A stretch of 64,000 bases of DNA from Numida meleagris (taxonomy: Eukaryota; Chordata; Aves; Galliformes; Numididae): contig NC_034410.1 in the NCBI RefSeq assembly GCF_002078875.1, positions 40,723,532 to 40,787,531 of the forward strand. The letters are read 5' to 3'. Shown in pieces: positions 9,911-22,045 of this stretch. Position 1 is the first letter of the stretch, and each line of letters starts with the position of its first letter. The position numbers and the translations under genes are program-made. The notes beneath the pieces are model-generated. The model was not told where the DNA came from. It searched no databases and saw nothing but the letters and a program-made list of their open reading frames with translations.

Positions 9911-12900
9911 ATAGACCTTTCTGGCACACTCCCTACCTGTGTTGCAGAAACTGAACATCACACATCAGCTATAGGAGAGATAATTTTCAGAGATACGTCT
10001 AGATTTCCGTTCTAAACACTGGGTGTAGAAATGAGAGTAGCAAGGAGTGCGTGCCTGTACACTGTCCCTGCCTAATGCTTGTTGAATCTGCTTAGAAAGA
10101 GTGGTACCTTCCTTTAGAGACGCTAAGCTCTTAATAATTGCAGCTCAGATTGTTTCAGGATATCACCTGTACAAATTTAATTCAGGATTTAATTCAGTAA
10201 CTGGTCAGAATTATGGATTCATCCTTATAGTGGATTTTCCTGAACAAGTAGCTCGAAATTGTCCCATCTTAGTTGACTTTACAACTTCTAATAGTTTCAT
10301 TTGAAGAAACCTCCTTTTCCACATGGATAAGAGCCATTCTGCAAAGACTCTGAGAAGTCCCAAGTCTGAGCCACAGGCATAGCAGGAGATACCATTCTGA
10401 CACCCAGCAGAAACACCAGGACAAGCATGCTCCTGCCCCAGACACGCAAGCCTTGAAGCATGAGGCTGCTGACGCATTGTTGGAGCCTACGAGGTGATTT
10501 TCTTCCATGGCACATGCTTGCAGTACCCAGGTCTCTCCTTTCCCTTTTGCCATTCCACGCACTTGCTTTGTGCATGCCATGGACTAAGGTAGCTGTGCTC
10601 ACGCCTGGAGTGGCAGAACTTCCCTTCCAGCAGCGCAGCAAGCCTCCATTTATTTTTAATTGCTCCCCGCCGTGTAGACCAATTAAGGATGAAGCCAGCA
10701 GGGCAAGGATCACTCACAAACACTTTGAAGGGAGCAGACCCAGCATTTGCTTCGCCGGAAGGCTGCCATTCACACATTTGTGCAAGAATGCAAACAATTG
10801 GGCTCACGCAGTGGGATGGAGCTGCCTCGTTCAGTCTGAACCACTTGCTAGTGCAGATGGCAGTGAGAGTGGCAGCACCGCTGAATATTATCCCCGGGGT
10901 TAGAAACTTTCCAAATGAGATTTACATTTGTGACCCTCCCCGTTTCAGCAGGAAGCACTGCTAGGGCAGCTTTAGGAAATGCCTCTCATTGTCCGCTTCT
11001 GTTTGAGCTCTGGGTTTCATAGCTCTTGTGGTTCAGCAGGCTTAAGAACTTGATCTTTTGATAATATGAAAGGGGAAATGTTAGAGGATAGTAAGCGCTG
11101 CCTCCACTTTTTGGCTCAAGTTTCGTGCTCCCATAATTATGCCTTTAAAATTCTCGTCCGACATTTATTTTCCTAGCTTGAGAACGTGGCAGAACAGGCA
11201 GTTGCTGGGTATACTGAATAGATTTCCAGGAAATCCTGGATGGAAGGTTTGCTGGGTAGATAGGAATTAGCAACCAAATGTTTTAGATGCTGCTGGAAAT
11301 GTGTCTGCAGATGCGGTTGGTGATGCTGCAAGCTTTGTGCGCTGTCCTGGTTGTGGAAGAGAGCTGGCGTTCATTGCCAGATTTGCTCAAAACTGGGAAA
11401 TAGCAGCATACACAGTATCAAGATGTGATCCTTAAAGTGAGTCCGCATCAGCTTCTGACCATGGCTTATGCACTATTATTTATCAATTTGTAATTTTTTT
11501 TTTTTTTAATTTGGAGGGGAAGGCCCTAAAAGAGAAATTTTATTAACAACAAGCCTCTTGTGAGTGGGTTAAAAATTGTGGCTGCAGCTCATATCCATGC
11601 ACAGAAGGCTCTTCTAGGAAAAGACATTCTCTGCAAATTTTCATCATACCTCTCACTGGGCATTTGGTTAGTGCCCTGCGTGGGGATCCCTGTGTGCCCA
11701 GGAGGGCTCATCTCGAGCTGCATGTGCTCTTCTTTGCACAGCAGTAATGTAAAATGATGCAGCTGGATTGAGACTGCAATTCCAGTGTGTGTGTCTGGCT
11801 TTGATTTTACACATAAGATGTGCAGCCTTGTTCTCCCACATTATGGAAACCTAGCACTCTCACTTGTGTGTAAATCCTGTTTTTCCCCCAGAATCTCCTC
11901 TAGATGCCGGTGAGGAGGTGTGGGTAGGGCCATTCCCAGGTGTTGGGTCATCCCTAGCTCCCTGACCCCACCGTGCACCTCCTCGCATTTCCCAACACAT
12001 AGAGCCATGGGGCTGCGCTTCTTAGGGGGAAACGTTGGTGCTGCAAATGAGAGAAGGGCTGTGCTGCTAAAAAAAAAAAAAAAAAAAAATGAGTTTGTAC
12101 AATTCCTTTTGCCCTGATCCCATTTTGTTTCTTGCTGTGCGTCTGCTCTGTAAAATTTCCCTGCATACAGGCTTCTGGGGACACTGCAGCTTTCTGCAGA
12201 AAGTCATTGTGAGGATCAGGGAGCTGATAGCTGCTAAAGCAAGCTACCTATTAACGTTGCTAAGGGTATGAGTTTTGTTACATTAAACGTATTTCAGCAG
12301 TCAAGTAAAATTTCAATTAAATTGCATCCTTCATGGCACCAAGAAAAGCACTGTAATTTTACAAAATATTTACATCTCTGATGGGTGCAGTTTTGTGCTA
12401 ATTTTTAAGAAACTAACCATTCTATGCCAAATATGTATACCATGAATTGCTGCTTTTTTTTTGTTTCCCTTTAGATACCTACAACATTACCATAAATATA
12501 TAGTAATAAAAAATCAAAATTCTTAAGCAGTCTTTTCTGGAAAGAAATGCGGTTTCTTAAATAACGTCAGAAAGGAGATGTATTTGTGCGTTACACAGAT
12601 TTCATTTGTGTAATGAAATAATGTAATGCCTGCCTGTATTTTAATCTGGCGTTTGGTCATTGTACCGCGTAGAGATAGAGCAGTTTTCAGATCGCAGAGC
12701 TGGGATTCTCCAGCAGATGCAGAATTGTTTTCAGCGTGGCAGAGAGCTGTAGCTGGGGAAGAGACAAAGCTGTTCATTGTCAGACAAGGGTTTATCTCCC
12801 TGGTTGCCTGTAGTGTACGGTTTGTAAGTTGGGATATGACTGAGTGTCTATTTGTAAGGCTGCTACAGAAATCTACGTGCGTGCATTTGGAATGCAGTTT

Positions 12901-14037
12901 TTCAAAAGAAAGCTGGATGTGCAGTCCCATATGCAGTTAGTCATTTTACTATGATGCTTGTATCATGAAAGCTCAACGACTGTGTTACCAAAGAAACAGT
13001 ATTAAGATCATTTGTCTTATTTTCCCCAGGATTGACAAATTCATGGTGTATCAATACATCAAAAGAAGTTTATAGGGTAAAGTGGGAGCCTGTTATATCA
13101 GAGGAGAATCAAAACATGAGATAAAAGGAAACTGCTAACCTATATTCATAAACACCTAACAGCATTTAGTAAGACAGCATCAAATTTAGACCAAACCTTC
13201 TATCCTGTATTGTATCAGCTATGTTATCTCACACTGGGGATTTGGCTTGTTATATTTGCTTCCCATGTTTTTTACAAGCTGTGAAAGAAAAGTTTTGTTC
13301 AGATTTCTTAATAAGATCAGCATCACGTTTCAGTGGACAGAGAATGACTGGGTCTGCAGTTGCTACAGCAGTCTGAATATTTTTACTGAGAGAAAAAAGC
13401 TTTTGTCTATGGTTTAGAAAATGCTCTGTTGATTTTCTGTAGCCTAAATATTCCTTAAAGCAGCTGAAATGAGGAAGCAGAAGAGCCAGCCTGCCGTGAC
13501 CATCTATGCTGCTAAAACAGCGTGGAAAACACAAGACTGACACCAGGCTTCAGAGCCACCCAGAGCAACTGGTCATCTAGGGAGAGAGGATGGTCTAGGC
13601 GTGCACGCAGGGGTCAGCTGGGAGAAAGGATAGCCAAGCTGCAGAAAGGCAGGTGTAAAAGAAGATCAGGAAATTCTGGAAACTTGTGATGGGAAAAAGA
13701 TGGCTTTAGCTGAAACTGTGAGCTGAGTCTCTGAGGACCTGGGTCCAGTATTCACTTTGGCTTGGAGTCCCAGCATTGCAGGAGGTGAAGCAACCTCAAT
13801 GTTTCTGTCTTTCAGTTGCCCATGGGCACCTTAGAGGTGGCAGTTTATCTGTATGCAATAGCCGATAGATGAGGTGTTACACACCTTTGGAAATAGAAGT
13901 CAAAGTGCTCCTAAAACCATCTTTCCTCAAGACAATCATAATATAGAAGGACTTTTGGTCTACAAGCTCCATGCACCTTTGTGGAGTTCTTTGTTTAGAG
14001 AAAGGGGTCATGGGAATGTGGTCAAGAGAAAGTGGTT
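9911..14037. other. Unique non-coding stretch
   Basis: No gene or large repeat is supported. Open frames of up to 147 codons (10,460-10,903) overlap others on the opposite strand and have no recognisable domain. The stretch carries a 14-T run at 11,494-11,507 and a 21-A run at 12,069-12,089. AT-rich sequence at 12,280-12,530 looks like ordinary intron or intergenic DNA. Confidence 0.45.
12069..12089. repeat. A21 homopolymer
   Basis: Twenty-one consecutive A residues. No CR1, processed-gene or SINE body is recognisable upstream, so it is treated as a simple repeat rather than a retrotransposition tail. Confidence 0.9.
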
Positions 14038-14210
14038 TAGGGCAGTGGTCATGGCACTGAGCTTGCCAGAGTTGAGGAAGCATCTGGGCAACACTCCCAG
14101 ACATACGGTCTGATTTTTGGGATTGTTGGGTGGTCCTGTGTGGTGCCAGGAGTTGGGCTCGATGATCATTATGGGTCTCTTCCAACTCAGGATATTCTGT
14201 GATTCTATGA
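14038..14210 (+). mobile_element. CR1 LINE 3' fragment, sense
   Basis: Matches the tail of the 9.05-9.91 kb copy block for block: GGCACTGAGCTTGCCAGAG, then CATCTGGGCAACACTCCCAG, GGAGTTGGGCTCGATGATCA and the GATATTCTGTGATTCTATGA terminus. It is about 170 bp, non-coding, and from the same CR1 tail type. Confidence 0.9.
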
Positions 14211-16528
14211 AATTTCCATGGGAAGTTCCCTGGTAGCATTCCAGCCTTCTTGAGCCCCTATCACCTTTCCCAGAAACTTGAACTTTCGTCCTGCCCTGGC
14301 ACAAGTATTTTTCCTTTTATTTTTCATCTGATTTCAGTATATGGGTAACATCCACTATTCAAGAAATGTATGTTTTCTATTGCAAGAGGAATTGCTTTTC
14401 TTCCCCCCCGCTGACATCAGTCACAGGTGCAAAAATCTTCCTGACCCTGTGATGGGGTTATGGAGCTCCAGAACCAGCACTGCAAAGGAGCTAGTGCTGT
14501 TTGAAGTCTGTATCGACTCCAGTGAGCACAGAGGCACTCTTCCACCTTTATTTTCACTCCACACGGAGCAGAGAGACCACCAAACTGGAATTACCACACC
14601 TCAGCAAGTCCCTCGAACACCATAAATGAGGACGTGTGTTTCAGAGGGGACCTGGACACCTAAAACTCCATTGTTTTCAGGCATAGAAATATTTCAGTTA
14701 TACTGAAAAATGGTCATGGAAGGGATAGTCTCATCTTCGTGCTATGCCACAAGAACATTCCCATAAGATTTTTTTTTATCTGTGTTATTTTGCACACACA
14801 CTTTTATGGCCTAAACACGAAAATAATGGATATCTTCTCAAAAATCATTGTGCCAAAATGCTAGCAAAGATGACTTCTTACCGAAATTATGGTGTGCTTT
14901 ATTCCTCCCACGTTATTACCCCAAAATTGCAACTGATGGAACAGCGTGCCAAAGATTTTCTCACCAATTATCATTCTTTTCAAGGGAGGATGCTTGTGAT
15001 TTGGGCTGAAATATGCTAATAAACTGGAAACCTTCCACACGTGAAGAACTCAGCACTTCACCTTCCTCCCCATGCCCCCAAAGAGCAGGCAATGTGAAAC
15101 ATCACCTGCCAGGCACTTGCAGAGGTAAGATGGGCCTTCCACAGCATCCCATGGATTGAGCAATGTGGGAAGCAAGGTGTTGGAGGATGCAGTGCTGCTG
15201 TCACCTTCGTACACCGAGCAGCCTGTGGACGTGGGCTGGAAGAAGCTCTGCTGCTGATGTACGGAGTGGCTCAGCTCTGCAATGCTTCCCTACCAAAGTG
15301 AAAAAGTTTGTGGGAGGGTTTGTTTCTTTACAAATCCATCCTTGCAAAACAGCAGCTTAAACACACCCGAGAATATCACAGAATTATTTTCATAGTGGTA
15401 TAAAAGATTGAGAAAGAGGAGGACTGCTGACTGCTCAGAGTGATGCAAAGCTGTTGCAGCCTATTCATTTCATTCATCCCGAATACCCAGTCGCAGTTTA
15501 ATTCCTAGATGCACTGTATTCCCTTTCCTATATAATCAGCCTAATTTGTCTTCAGCTGCAAGCAAGTGAACCAAGCTTCATTTAGTTAAGCAAGCTAAGC
15601 AAAAACATTCTTTGCTCACAGATGGGTGAGCCAGCCGATATCTTAAGATAAATGACGGGAATTTTGTATCCTTTTTCCAGCGAGTGGAAGGAATCCTATG
15701 GACAGAAGAATGACAAAACAAATTCTGTCCCTCTCTGTTTTTTAATTAGTTAAACAGAGAAAGACTAATAGATCTCATCCTGGAATCTGGAATCCTAATT
15801 TGCAATATTGGATGTTGTTTTGACTTAAACTGGCACTTTTAACAAATAGACTTTTCACTGGAGGTTTTCAGAAAGACCATGTGTAGTATTAGATGAGAAG
15901 TACTTAATTAATGTAGGAAAGCGCCAACAAACTATCAGCCAGCTCTGACTTGTCTTGGATTTGAAATAAAAGGTATTTGCTCTGTGCTGCCTGCCTGGCA
16001 ATTACCACTAAATGTGTATGGATTTAGGCCAATTCTTAATGAAAAAGGGGCCAGCTAACAATAAATGTCCCCCATGTTGCCTTGGGTTGCACTGATAGAG
16101 CGGTGAATGAATCAAGCAAAACGCAAATGTGAAATCTGGCTGACCCCAGGGCACCCAGGGGAGGCCGGAGGTCGGCTGCAGCCCCCTCGTCCTCGTGCCC
16201 TGTCCTAGGGCACCAGCAGTAGCCAAATCTGCTGTCATTTATTTCTCCTGGACAGCCAGGAGATTTGCAGAATAGCTGCAAGAAGGCATCGTGTTGTCAA
16301 GAGGAGCATATGCAGAGGAAAGCACTGAAAATTCAAACCCCTTTAACCCCCACAATCACACTGAATACCAGCAGAGCGATATGACCATTTATCAGAGCTA
16401 TCCATGCTCCTGACTGCATGCAGGGGAAAGAAGGCAGCGAGGGGAGAACAATGTGCCTTGCCAGGCTCTGGCATTTTCTTGGTGAATGAGCAAATGCTTC
16501 AGAACTATTCAGCATGCCTCACCCCCTC
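14211..16528. other. Unique non-coding stretch
   Basis: No gene is supported. A plus-strand 5' splice-like site (GAG|GTAAGA, exon side ending 15,124) has a weak upstream acceptor and only a short open frame. The 15,480-15,920 part is AT-rich with TTTAATTCC, TTTAATTAG and TACTTAATTAATG-like elements and could be regulatory, but the signal is weak. Confidence 0.45.
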
Positions 16529-16803
16529 ACAGAATCATAGAATAGCCTGAGTTGGCAGGGACCCACAAGGATCGTCGAGTCCAACCCCTGGCTCCATGCA
16601 GGACCACTCAAAATTGAAACCAAGGGACCTCAGCCGCCCCTCATATACCTTGCATTCCAGACCCTTCACCATCCTTGTAGCCCTCCTTTGGACACTCTCT
16701 CATAGTTTTATGTCCTTCTTATACTGTGGTGCCCAAACCTGTACCCAGTGCTCAAAGTGAGGCTGCACAGCACAGGGCGAAGCGGGACAACCCCTTCCTT
16801 CAA
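16529..16803 (-). mobile_element. CR1 LINE, antisense, internally deleted
   Basis: Opens with the antisense 3' terminus (CACAGAATCATAGAAT, TGAGTTGG, AGGGACCCACAAGGATC). It then jumps to antisense ORF2 sequence (CCTTTGGACACTCTC, ACTGTGGTGCCCAAACC, CAAAGTGAGGCTGCAC). The junction near 16,620 lacks several hundred bases of the element, so an internal deletion has occurred. Minus-strand translation gives the CR1 wording VQPHFEHWVQVWAPQYKKDI. Confidence 0.88.
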
Positions 16804-19763
16804 GCAACCCTTGCTGCTCATCTTCCCAGGACAAATACAAGTAGGTGGAGCAATAAAGGACAACATGTGCCCCCCCTTCCCCCAGCTCTGGGACACTGAG
16901 GGTGCATTGATCCCATCTGCCTGGGGCTGCAGAGCAAAGAGGCAGCATTCGCTTTGCAGCCTCCAGAAAAGAAAACTTTGCAGAGATGAAGTTGGTTTAG
17001 TTCTTCCAGAGACTACACATGGAACACAAATATTGTGAAAAACCCAAACATCCTGCCAGCACTTGGGGAAAGGCCTATGGCCCTTAGAAGGAGGGGTGAC
17101 TGCCTTGAGACTGGTAAGGAACCAGGCAGCTGGATCTCCCTTTTCTGTCTCCCACTGTCTGTCGCCAAGATCCTCTTCTCCACTGCAGCTCCTTCAGGAC
17201 TTTGAGCAGCCTCAAGCCACAGTGTGCCCTAGGTACTGTTACCCCCAAAACACTGGCAATGCCTGAATATGCTCTGAAATGGATAAAGGGAGGAAGGGAT
17301 TGCTCGGCAGCACACAGTAGCTACAAGGAGGGTGACAACCGCTCACCGAGCACTCCGGCACGTGGCAGGAAGTAATGATCACACTGCTACAGAATGTTTG
17401 TTCTCCGCATGTTGTGAGGGACCACTGCCTCTTTTATTTGTCTCTGAGATTTATTTTTTCTGTTTCTGTCATAACCACTGAAGTTTTCTAATGAGTCTCA
17501 TCACCGGCATCGAATGAAAGCAAGCAAACAACGAGTTTATGCCTTTGGATGCAAATAGAGCTTCTGGCTCAACGCACGCAACTCCCACTGCACTTCTGTG
17601 AGTATTTGCAAAAATCTAGAGGTCACATCAGTACAAAGAAAGAGTCCCAGGAAGAAAAATAGGTGCTTTCAGGCTGCTGTGTGATGGTGGGCTCTTGGAG
17701 AGATGGTGAGTGAGTCCTCCTTCCGTGTGGTCCGTGAGGATTGTCCAGGCTCATCCTGAAGCAAGCTGAGTTATCTGCTTGGAAAATAAATTCTGTTTAG
17801 GTTAGCCGGGCATGGCAGCCAAATGAGGATTTTCCTGCCATAATCTTCAGGGCAGAGGAGTGGAATAAGCTGTGGCCCTGGGAAGGGCTGATCATGCCCC
17901 TCGCTGGCTGCTCAGCGGTGGGATCCCACCGTCACCTGCAGCCCTCAGCTTTGCTGTGGTAGCGGTGCGCAGCCAGCGGTCCTCTTACTGACTGACTCCA
18001 GATGCTCTGGGGGAGCATCCTTCTGCTTCTGCCTGCAGCACTGCTTGCCCCTATTAATCCCCTCTGTCCCAGTGCCAAAACTCAGCCCACCGCCATTTGG
18101 ACCAGCAAACTGCTCTTCTTTCTGTTTTGTTTTGGTTTTGAAAAAGCAGTCAAACTTCCCATATACTAAATGACATTTTCAGATACCAGGTAGTGTGTGT
18201 AACTGAAGGAAGTGGTTTTTGAGTACAGGGGGTTGTGCACAGTACCAGAATTAGTTTTGCTTTTTTAAACCAGACATCTATTTGCCACTAACATAGTTAA
18301 GGCACAAAACAGTATTTATACCGGAGAGGAAAAATGCATCGATTGACCAAAACCTTCAGTGCCACTGAACACCATGCAGCGATTTAACCAGCAGCCAAAC
18401 AAATAACTTATTGTAGCATTGGAATTACACGCACGTAGTGGGAAATTCTTTTTTTGTTGCTCACAAAAGGACTTGATCACATGCCATTATTCCACGAGTA
18501 GCTGAAATCTCTGCAGGCCTTTGCTCCGTAATCTAAAAAAGCCCTTTGCTTTTTACTATCGTGGGCTTTGGCAGCTACAAGAAAATGCAAAATGATGGCT
18601 GTGCTTGTATCGATTATCATCCTAATTCTACTTCCAGTGAAGTCCATCACAAACCTGCCGCAGCCTCCCACGGGAGTGAGTGCAGGCTGTGTATAATTGC
18701 GGTTACTTTAATATAAATTTACTTACTTGACGCTTGAAATTCTGCATTCCTGCTGCAGTTAGGCTGTGAATGGCATTGGATTAACTGACTCTCAGGAAAA
18801 GGCCGAGACCCGTCTCACTCCCACGCTCTGATTTTCTGCCTGAAGTGGGTCCTGCAGCACCGTGGGGGCTTTTCTCCACTCCCCCTGCATCCTCCCCATT
18901 CAGTCACCTGTGAGATTGCTCCGAGGCGTCACATCTGTGTGATGGATGTGCTGCCCGCTGGCAATTGCTCATTTTGATGCTCTGCATGACGTCTCTGCTT
19001 CACGTCTGGCTCCTTACCCTGTTATTTATTTTACGACCTCTCTGCCGACTCCGACCGTCAGTCACTCCAAGTTCTCTTTGCTGCCCATTTTTTCGGCCCG
19101 ATTTGCTCAGCTTCCTCCCTGCTTCTGGTTTCTGGGTCACACACTGTGGTTGAATGCCTCCGTCTTCAGGAGGAGCAGAAGGTTACACCTTCTCATGTTC
19201 CTAAAGCTAATCAGTGCCTTTTACCAGTTCCTTACATTGTCCAAACGCAGTGTGTATGGCCATTTAATCTTGCCAATAAGGCACTGTCTGCCACAGCTTT
19301 CATTCAGTTGGCACAAGAGGTGGCCACAAGGCCATGGATTTATCCAGAGTCTATTTTAGGTTTGTGGGCTGGTGAGAGAAACAGAAATGGAGACATTTCT
19401 ATCATTGCCAAAACCTGGATGACCCTGATGCTTTGTTGTGCAGAGGAGCCTACCCCAGGGAAATTTACCTCCTCCCAGCTCGCATACAGAGTATGCATGG
19501 CCTATGGACAATAACCCACACATTATCTACTTCTCCTGCAAACCTGGGCAAGCTCAGAACCCCAGTGAAAACTGATTGTGAGCTCCTAGGTGCCTCTGTG
19601 CACCTGCTAATTATGAACTGAAACCACCAACCTATGCTGCTTACAAAATGACTTTTCCTTCTGTCTGCAGTTCAGCAGCTGCCAGTCAGCGCGGCACCCA
19701 AACTGTGCACAGAGCTGCTAAGGGAAGAGCAATGTATCATTGCTGTCTTGTTTTTCCTTGCAG
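16804..19763. other. Mostly unique sequence, with one conserved-looking block
   Basis: No gene can be supported. A regulatory-looking block at 18,421-18,720 is listed separately. From 18,946 to 19,514 two overlapping plus frames of 137 and 122 codons are open, but they have no recognisable motif and no splice boundaries. Confidence 0.4.
18421..18720. promoter_or_regulatory. Candidate conserved non-coding element
   Basis: A dense block of balanced composition free of repeats. It includes ATCGAT (18,609-18,614) running into TATCATCCTAATTC, further TAAT-type cores and a TAATATAAATTTAC tail. ATCGAT is the core of CUT/ONECUT-type sites and TAAT of homeodomain sites. The assignment is from motif texture only; conservation has not been tested. 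Confidence 0.3.
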
Positions 19764-19854
19764 AGAAATGGCACTACCCTAGAAGAACTGGAACGTTTCA
19801 AAGCATTGCTTGCAAATGCTGACGTGGGGAATGATGGGTACTGGGCGAGAGCAG
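19764..19854 (+). CDS. Candidate internal coding exon, 91 nt, phase 0 to 1
   Basis: Flanked by a strong 3' splice site (long pyrimidine tract TGTTTTTCCTTGCAG ending 19,763) and an exact consensus 5' splice site (GCAG|GTAAGT from 19,855). Only one of three frames is open across the interval; it gives a 30-residue peptide with an amphipathic stretch LEELERFKALL followed by DVGNDGYWARA. I do not recognise the family. A downstream candidate exon (21,040-21,128) begins in the complementary phase. It may instead be a non-coding RNA exon or a chance site pair. Confidence 0.3.
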
Positions 19855-20089
19855 GTAAGTCTTTAGAAAACATGCGTCCTCAAAGTAGAGAAGTCTCAAA
19901 TTTGTGTTTTAGAATAAGTGCCTGACCTTTCTCTCAGCTGAGCTGTTGCAAATAAATACATATATGAAAGATCTCCAGCTAAATATCAGCAAGTTACATT
20001 GATCCCTGCAAAATCGATGAGACTAGGAGACAGCTCTGGGGGAGGGCTGCACAAGGCAGCGGATAGGGCTGTTCAAAACGGTGAGCGTG

Positions 20090-20180
20090 TGGCCTCCCCT
20101 CAGCTCCTCTGCTCTGGGCTGAACAAACCAAGGGACCTCAGCCATTCCTCATGCATCTTGCCCCCCAGACCCTTCCCCAT
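20090..20180 (-). mobile_element. CR1 LINE internal fragment, antisense
   Basis: GTGGCCTCCCCTCAGCTCCT, TCTGGGCTGAACAAACCAAG, GGACCTCAGCCATTCCTCAT and CAGACCCTTCCCCATC are the antisense of the CR1 ORF2 block that encodes the …RLGLFSPEQR region. No 3' terminus is attached, so this is a small remnant. Confidence 0.75.
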
Positions 20181-20555
20181 CTTATCCCTCTCTCCCAACC
20201 CCATCTGCTGGAGGACCAGCTGCCCAGTGCCCAGCCCCGCTGGGAAAGAGGCACCGACACTGGGACAGGCCGGGGCTGGAGGGGCGATGATCATCCGTTG
20301 GGTCTGGAGAAACTTTTTGTAGTTTCATGGGTTTCATTCCGCTGACAAACAGGAGTTATTCGAAAATCGTTTGCATAGCAAGTGTGCATTAAAATGCATG
20401 AAGCATGCAAGGCTGTGGCTGGTGGAAGAAAAACGTGTGCAATTTGTGGAAACCGTAGATTGTTATGACTCCAGAATTGGCATATTTATACGCTCGGTTG
20501 TTCTTAGATTTGTTATTTTCTATTTGTCAAATGTAACGTGTGTGACATACATATC

Positions 20556-21170
20556 ATGACAGACCTTCCTTTCCTTTCACTGAAGATCTTTCAATGCAAG
20601 CAATGCCACACCACTGGCTTCGAAGCGATGACTTCCAGGCAGGGACTGGATGCCCCAAGGGAGATCCCATCCACCCTGAAGGAGGAGTACACTTGCCAAC
20701 CTAAGATATTTCTTGAGAATTCATTGCGCTACAAATCACAGCCAGGGAATGAATACAAATCCTGTGTGACGTGTCCAAGCGAGACAGTATTCTTAATCCT
20801 TTTGCAGTTGTCTAAACACAGCAAAAGAGAAGGCAAGACTAAGACCTGCTATGCAAAGGATCAAAAAATGTTTACTGAGGTACAACACGAAGAAGTGAGC
20901 CTCAAGAGTTTGTCCCCACAAGCACTTCATTGGCCAACAGCCGGCTCACGGCAAAGACTCAAACCATGGGGCCGTGGGGTGGGTTCTGCCCTGCTCAAAG
21001 AACGAGCTGACGTAACGCCTTGTCGTTTCTATCCTGCAGACAATGGGACAGGCTGCCAAAGGATGCACCGATTCACTGCTGCTGATGCCACCCAACGCGA
21101 GGCATGGGCTTCAGTGGTCAGGAACGTGGTAGGTGCATGGGAGCTGCGGATCAGTGGGGAGAAGCAGTGA
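20556..21170 (+). other. Longest open frame in the window (204 codons from its first ATG), unassigned
   Basis: Open without interruption from before 20,538 to a TGA at 21,168-21,170. It begins MTDLPFLSLKIFQCKQC and ends GAWELRISGEKQ. Composition is unremarkable: several Cys (QCKQC, SCVTC), and no transmembrane segment or known motif. The region is repeat-free. A polypyrimidine tract (CCTTTCCTTTCACTGAAG, ending 20,586) could act as an acceptor, and its last 130 bases include the candidate exon 21,040-21,128. It could be a real exon, a terminal exon or a chance opening; I do not assign a function. Confidence 0.15.
21040..21128 (+). CDS. Candidate internal coding exon, 89 nt, phase 1 to 0
   Basis: Preceded by a good acceptor (GTCGTTTCTATCCTGCAG ending 21,039) and followed by a moderate donor (GTG|GTAGGT). 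Read in phase 1, which is the phase left by the 19,764-19,854 candidate, it is fully open and yields DNGTGCQRMHRF then TAADATQREAWASVVRN. The last part has the F-x-A-A-x-x-x-x-E-x-x-x-W spacing loosely seen at the end of PH-like domains, but that is far too weak to assign a domain. The donor is the weakest element of the call. Confidence 0.18.
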
Positions 21171-21899
21171 ATTGCCTTTTGTCCAGAGTATGAGGCCATA
21201 AACTGACAGCCTGTGACTTGGCAGAAGTGTGACAGAAGAGCCTCATTTCACGTGTGGGATAGTAGAAAGAGAAGCTGTACAGCTTCAGGCAGGAAGGAGC
21301 TCTCTCTCAAAACAAAACAAAAACACACAAGAAAAATACTGTGTATTTTTAATGTTTGTGTGGCACTCGGAAGCTGGAAATTGTTATAAGTACCGAATAT
21401 TATGTTCTCTAATGTGTAAAACGGTGACTAATGCTATTACATTCTGTCATACAGAGGCCCTTGGGATGCAAATTCAAAGAGACACAACAAATAACCATAA
21501 ACTAAAAATTAAAAAGAAGAAAAAAAAAAAAAAGGAAGGGGAATAAAATCCCTCTTCCCATTTCAGTGTGGATGTGCCGACTGTTGGCTCACCTGGGCTC
21601 TTCTCCCTGCTCATCCTTCTGTGCTGGAACAGCCCTTTCAAGCTCACCCTCTACCACCACTCTCAGCATCACTCTTCCACCCAGGCTCCACCCCAGGGAT
21701 CCCTCATGTCTCCTGCAGTTGGAGGAGCCCTACCCGGCCCTGGCGGAAGGGGTTGGAATGCAGTGTGGTGTGAAAAGCCCTCCCAGCTAATAGGAAAAAA
21801 AGCCCTATTATTTGTTTTCCCTAAACCCACGTATAATAAGCTGAGCTTGATGAAATGTGCTGGATGAATGCATCCTTCGTGTGGCTGTTTCTAGGGGAG

Positions 21900-22045
21900 T
21901 GAATTTTTTTCTTTCTCCTTTTAATTAGCCAGGCTTAAATTAGCAGCATCTACAGTTGATATTCCTCCATGAGCAGCTAGAACATTTTCAATCAGGAGCC
22001 TTATTAATATGCATAAAAGTGATTTGTTTTGATTTCAGTCTGGAA
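21900..22045. promoter_or_regulatory. Candidate homeodomain/POU-rich conserved element
   Basis: Contains TTTTAATTAGCC (TAATTA at 21,922-21,927), then TTAAATTAGCAG, ATTAAT (22,003-22,008) directly joined to the palindrome ATGCAT (22,009-22,014), and TTTTGATTTCAG. Such clustering of TAAT cores with an octamer-like ATGCAT is typical of developmental enhancers. Motif-based only. Confidence 0.3.

Noticed and set aside
10211..10964. Several 90-147 codon frames on both strands
   Set aside because: No recognisable domain; frames shadow one another and lack splice boundaries.
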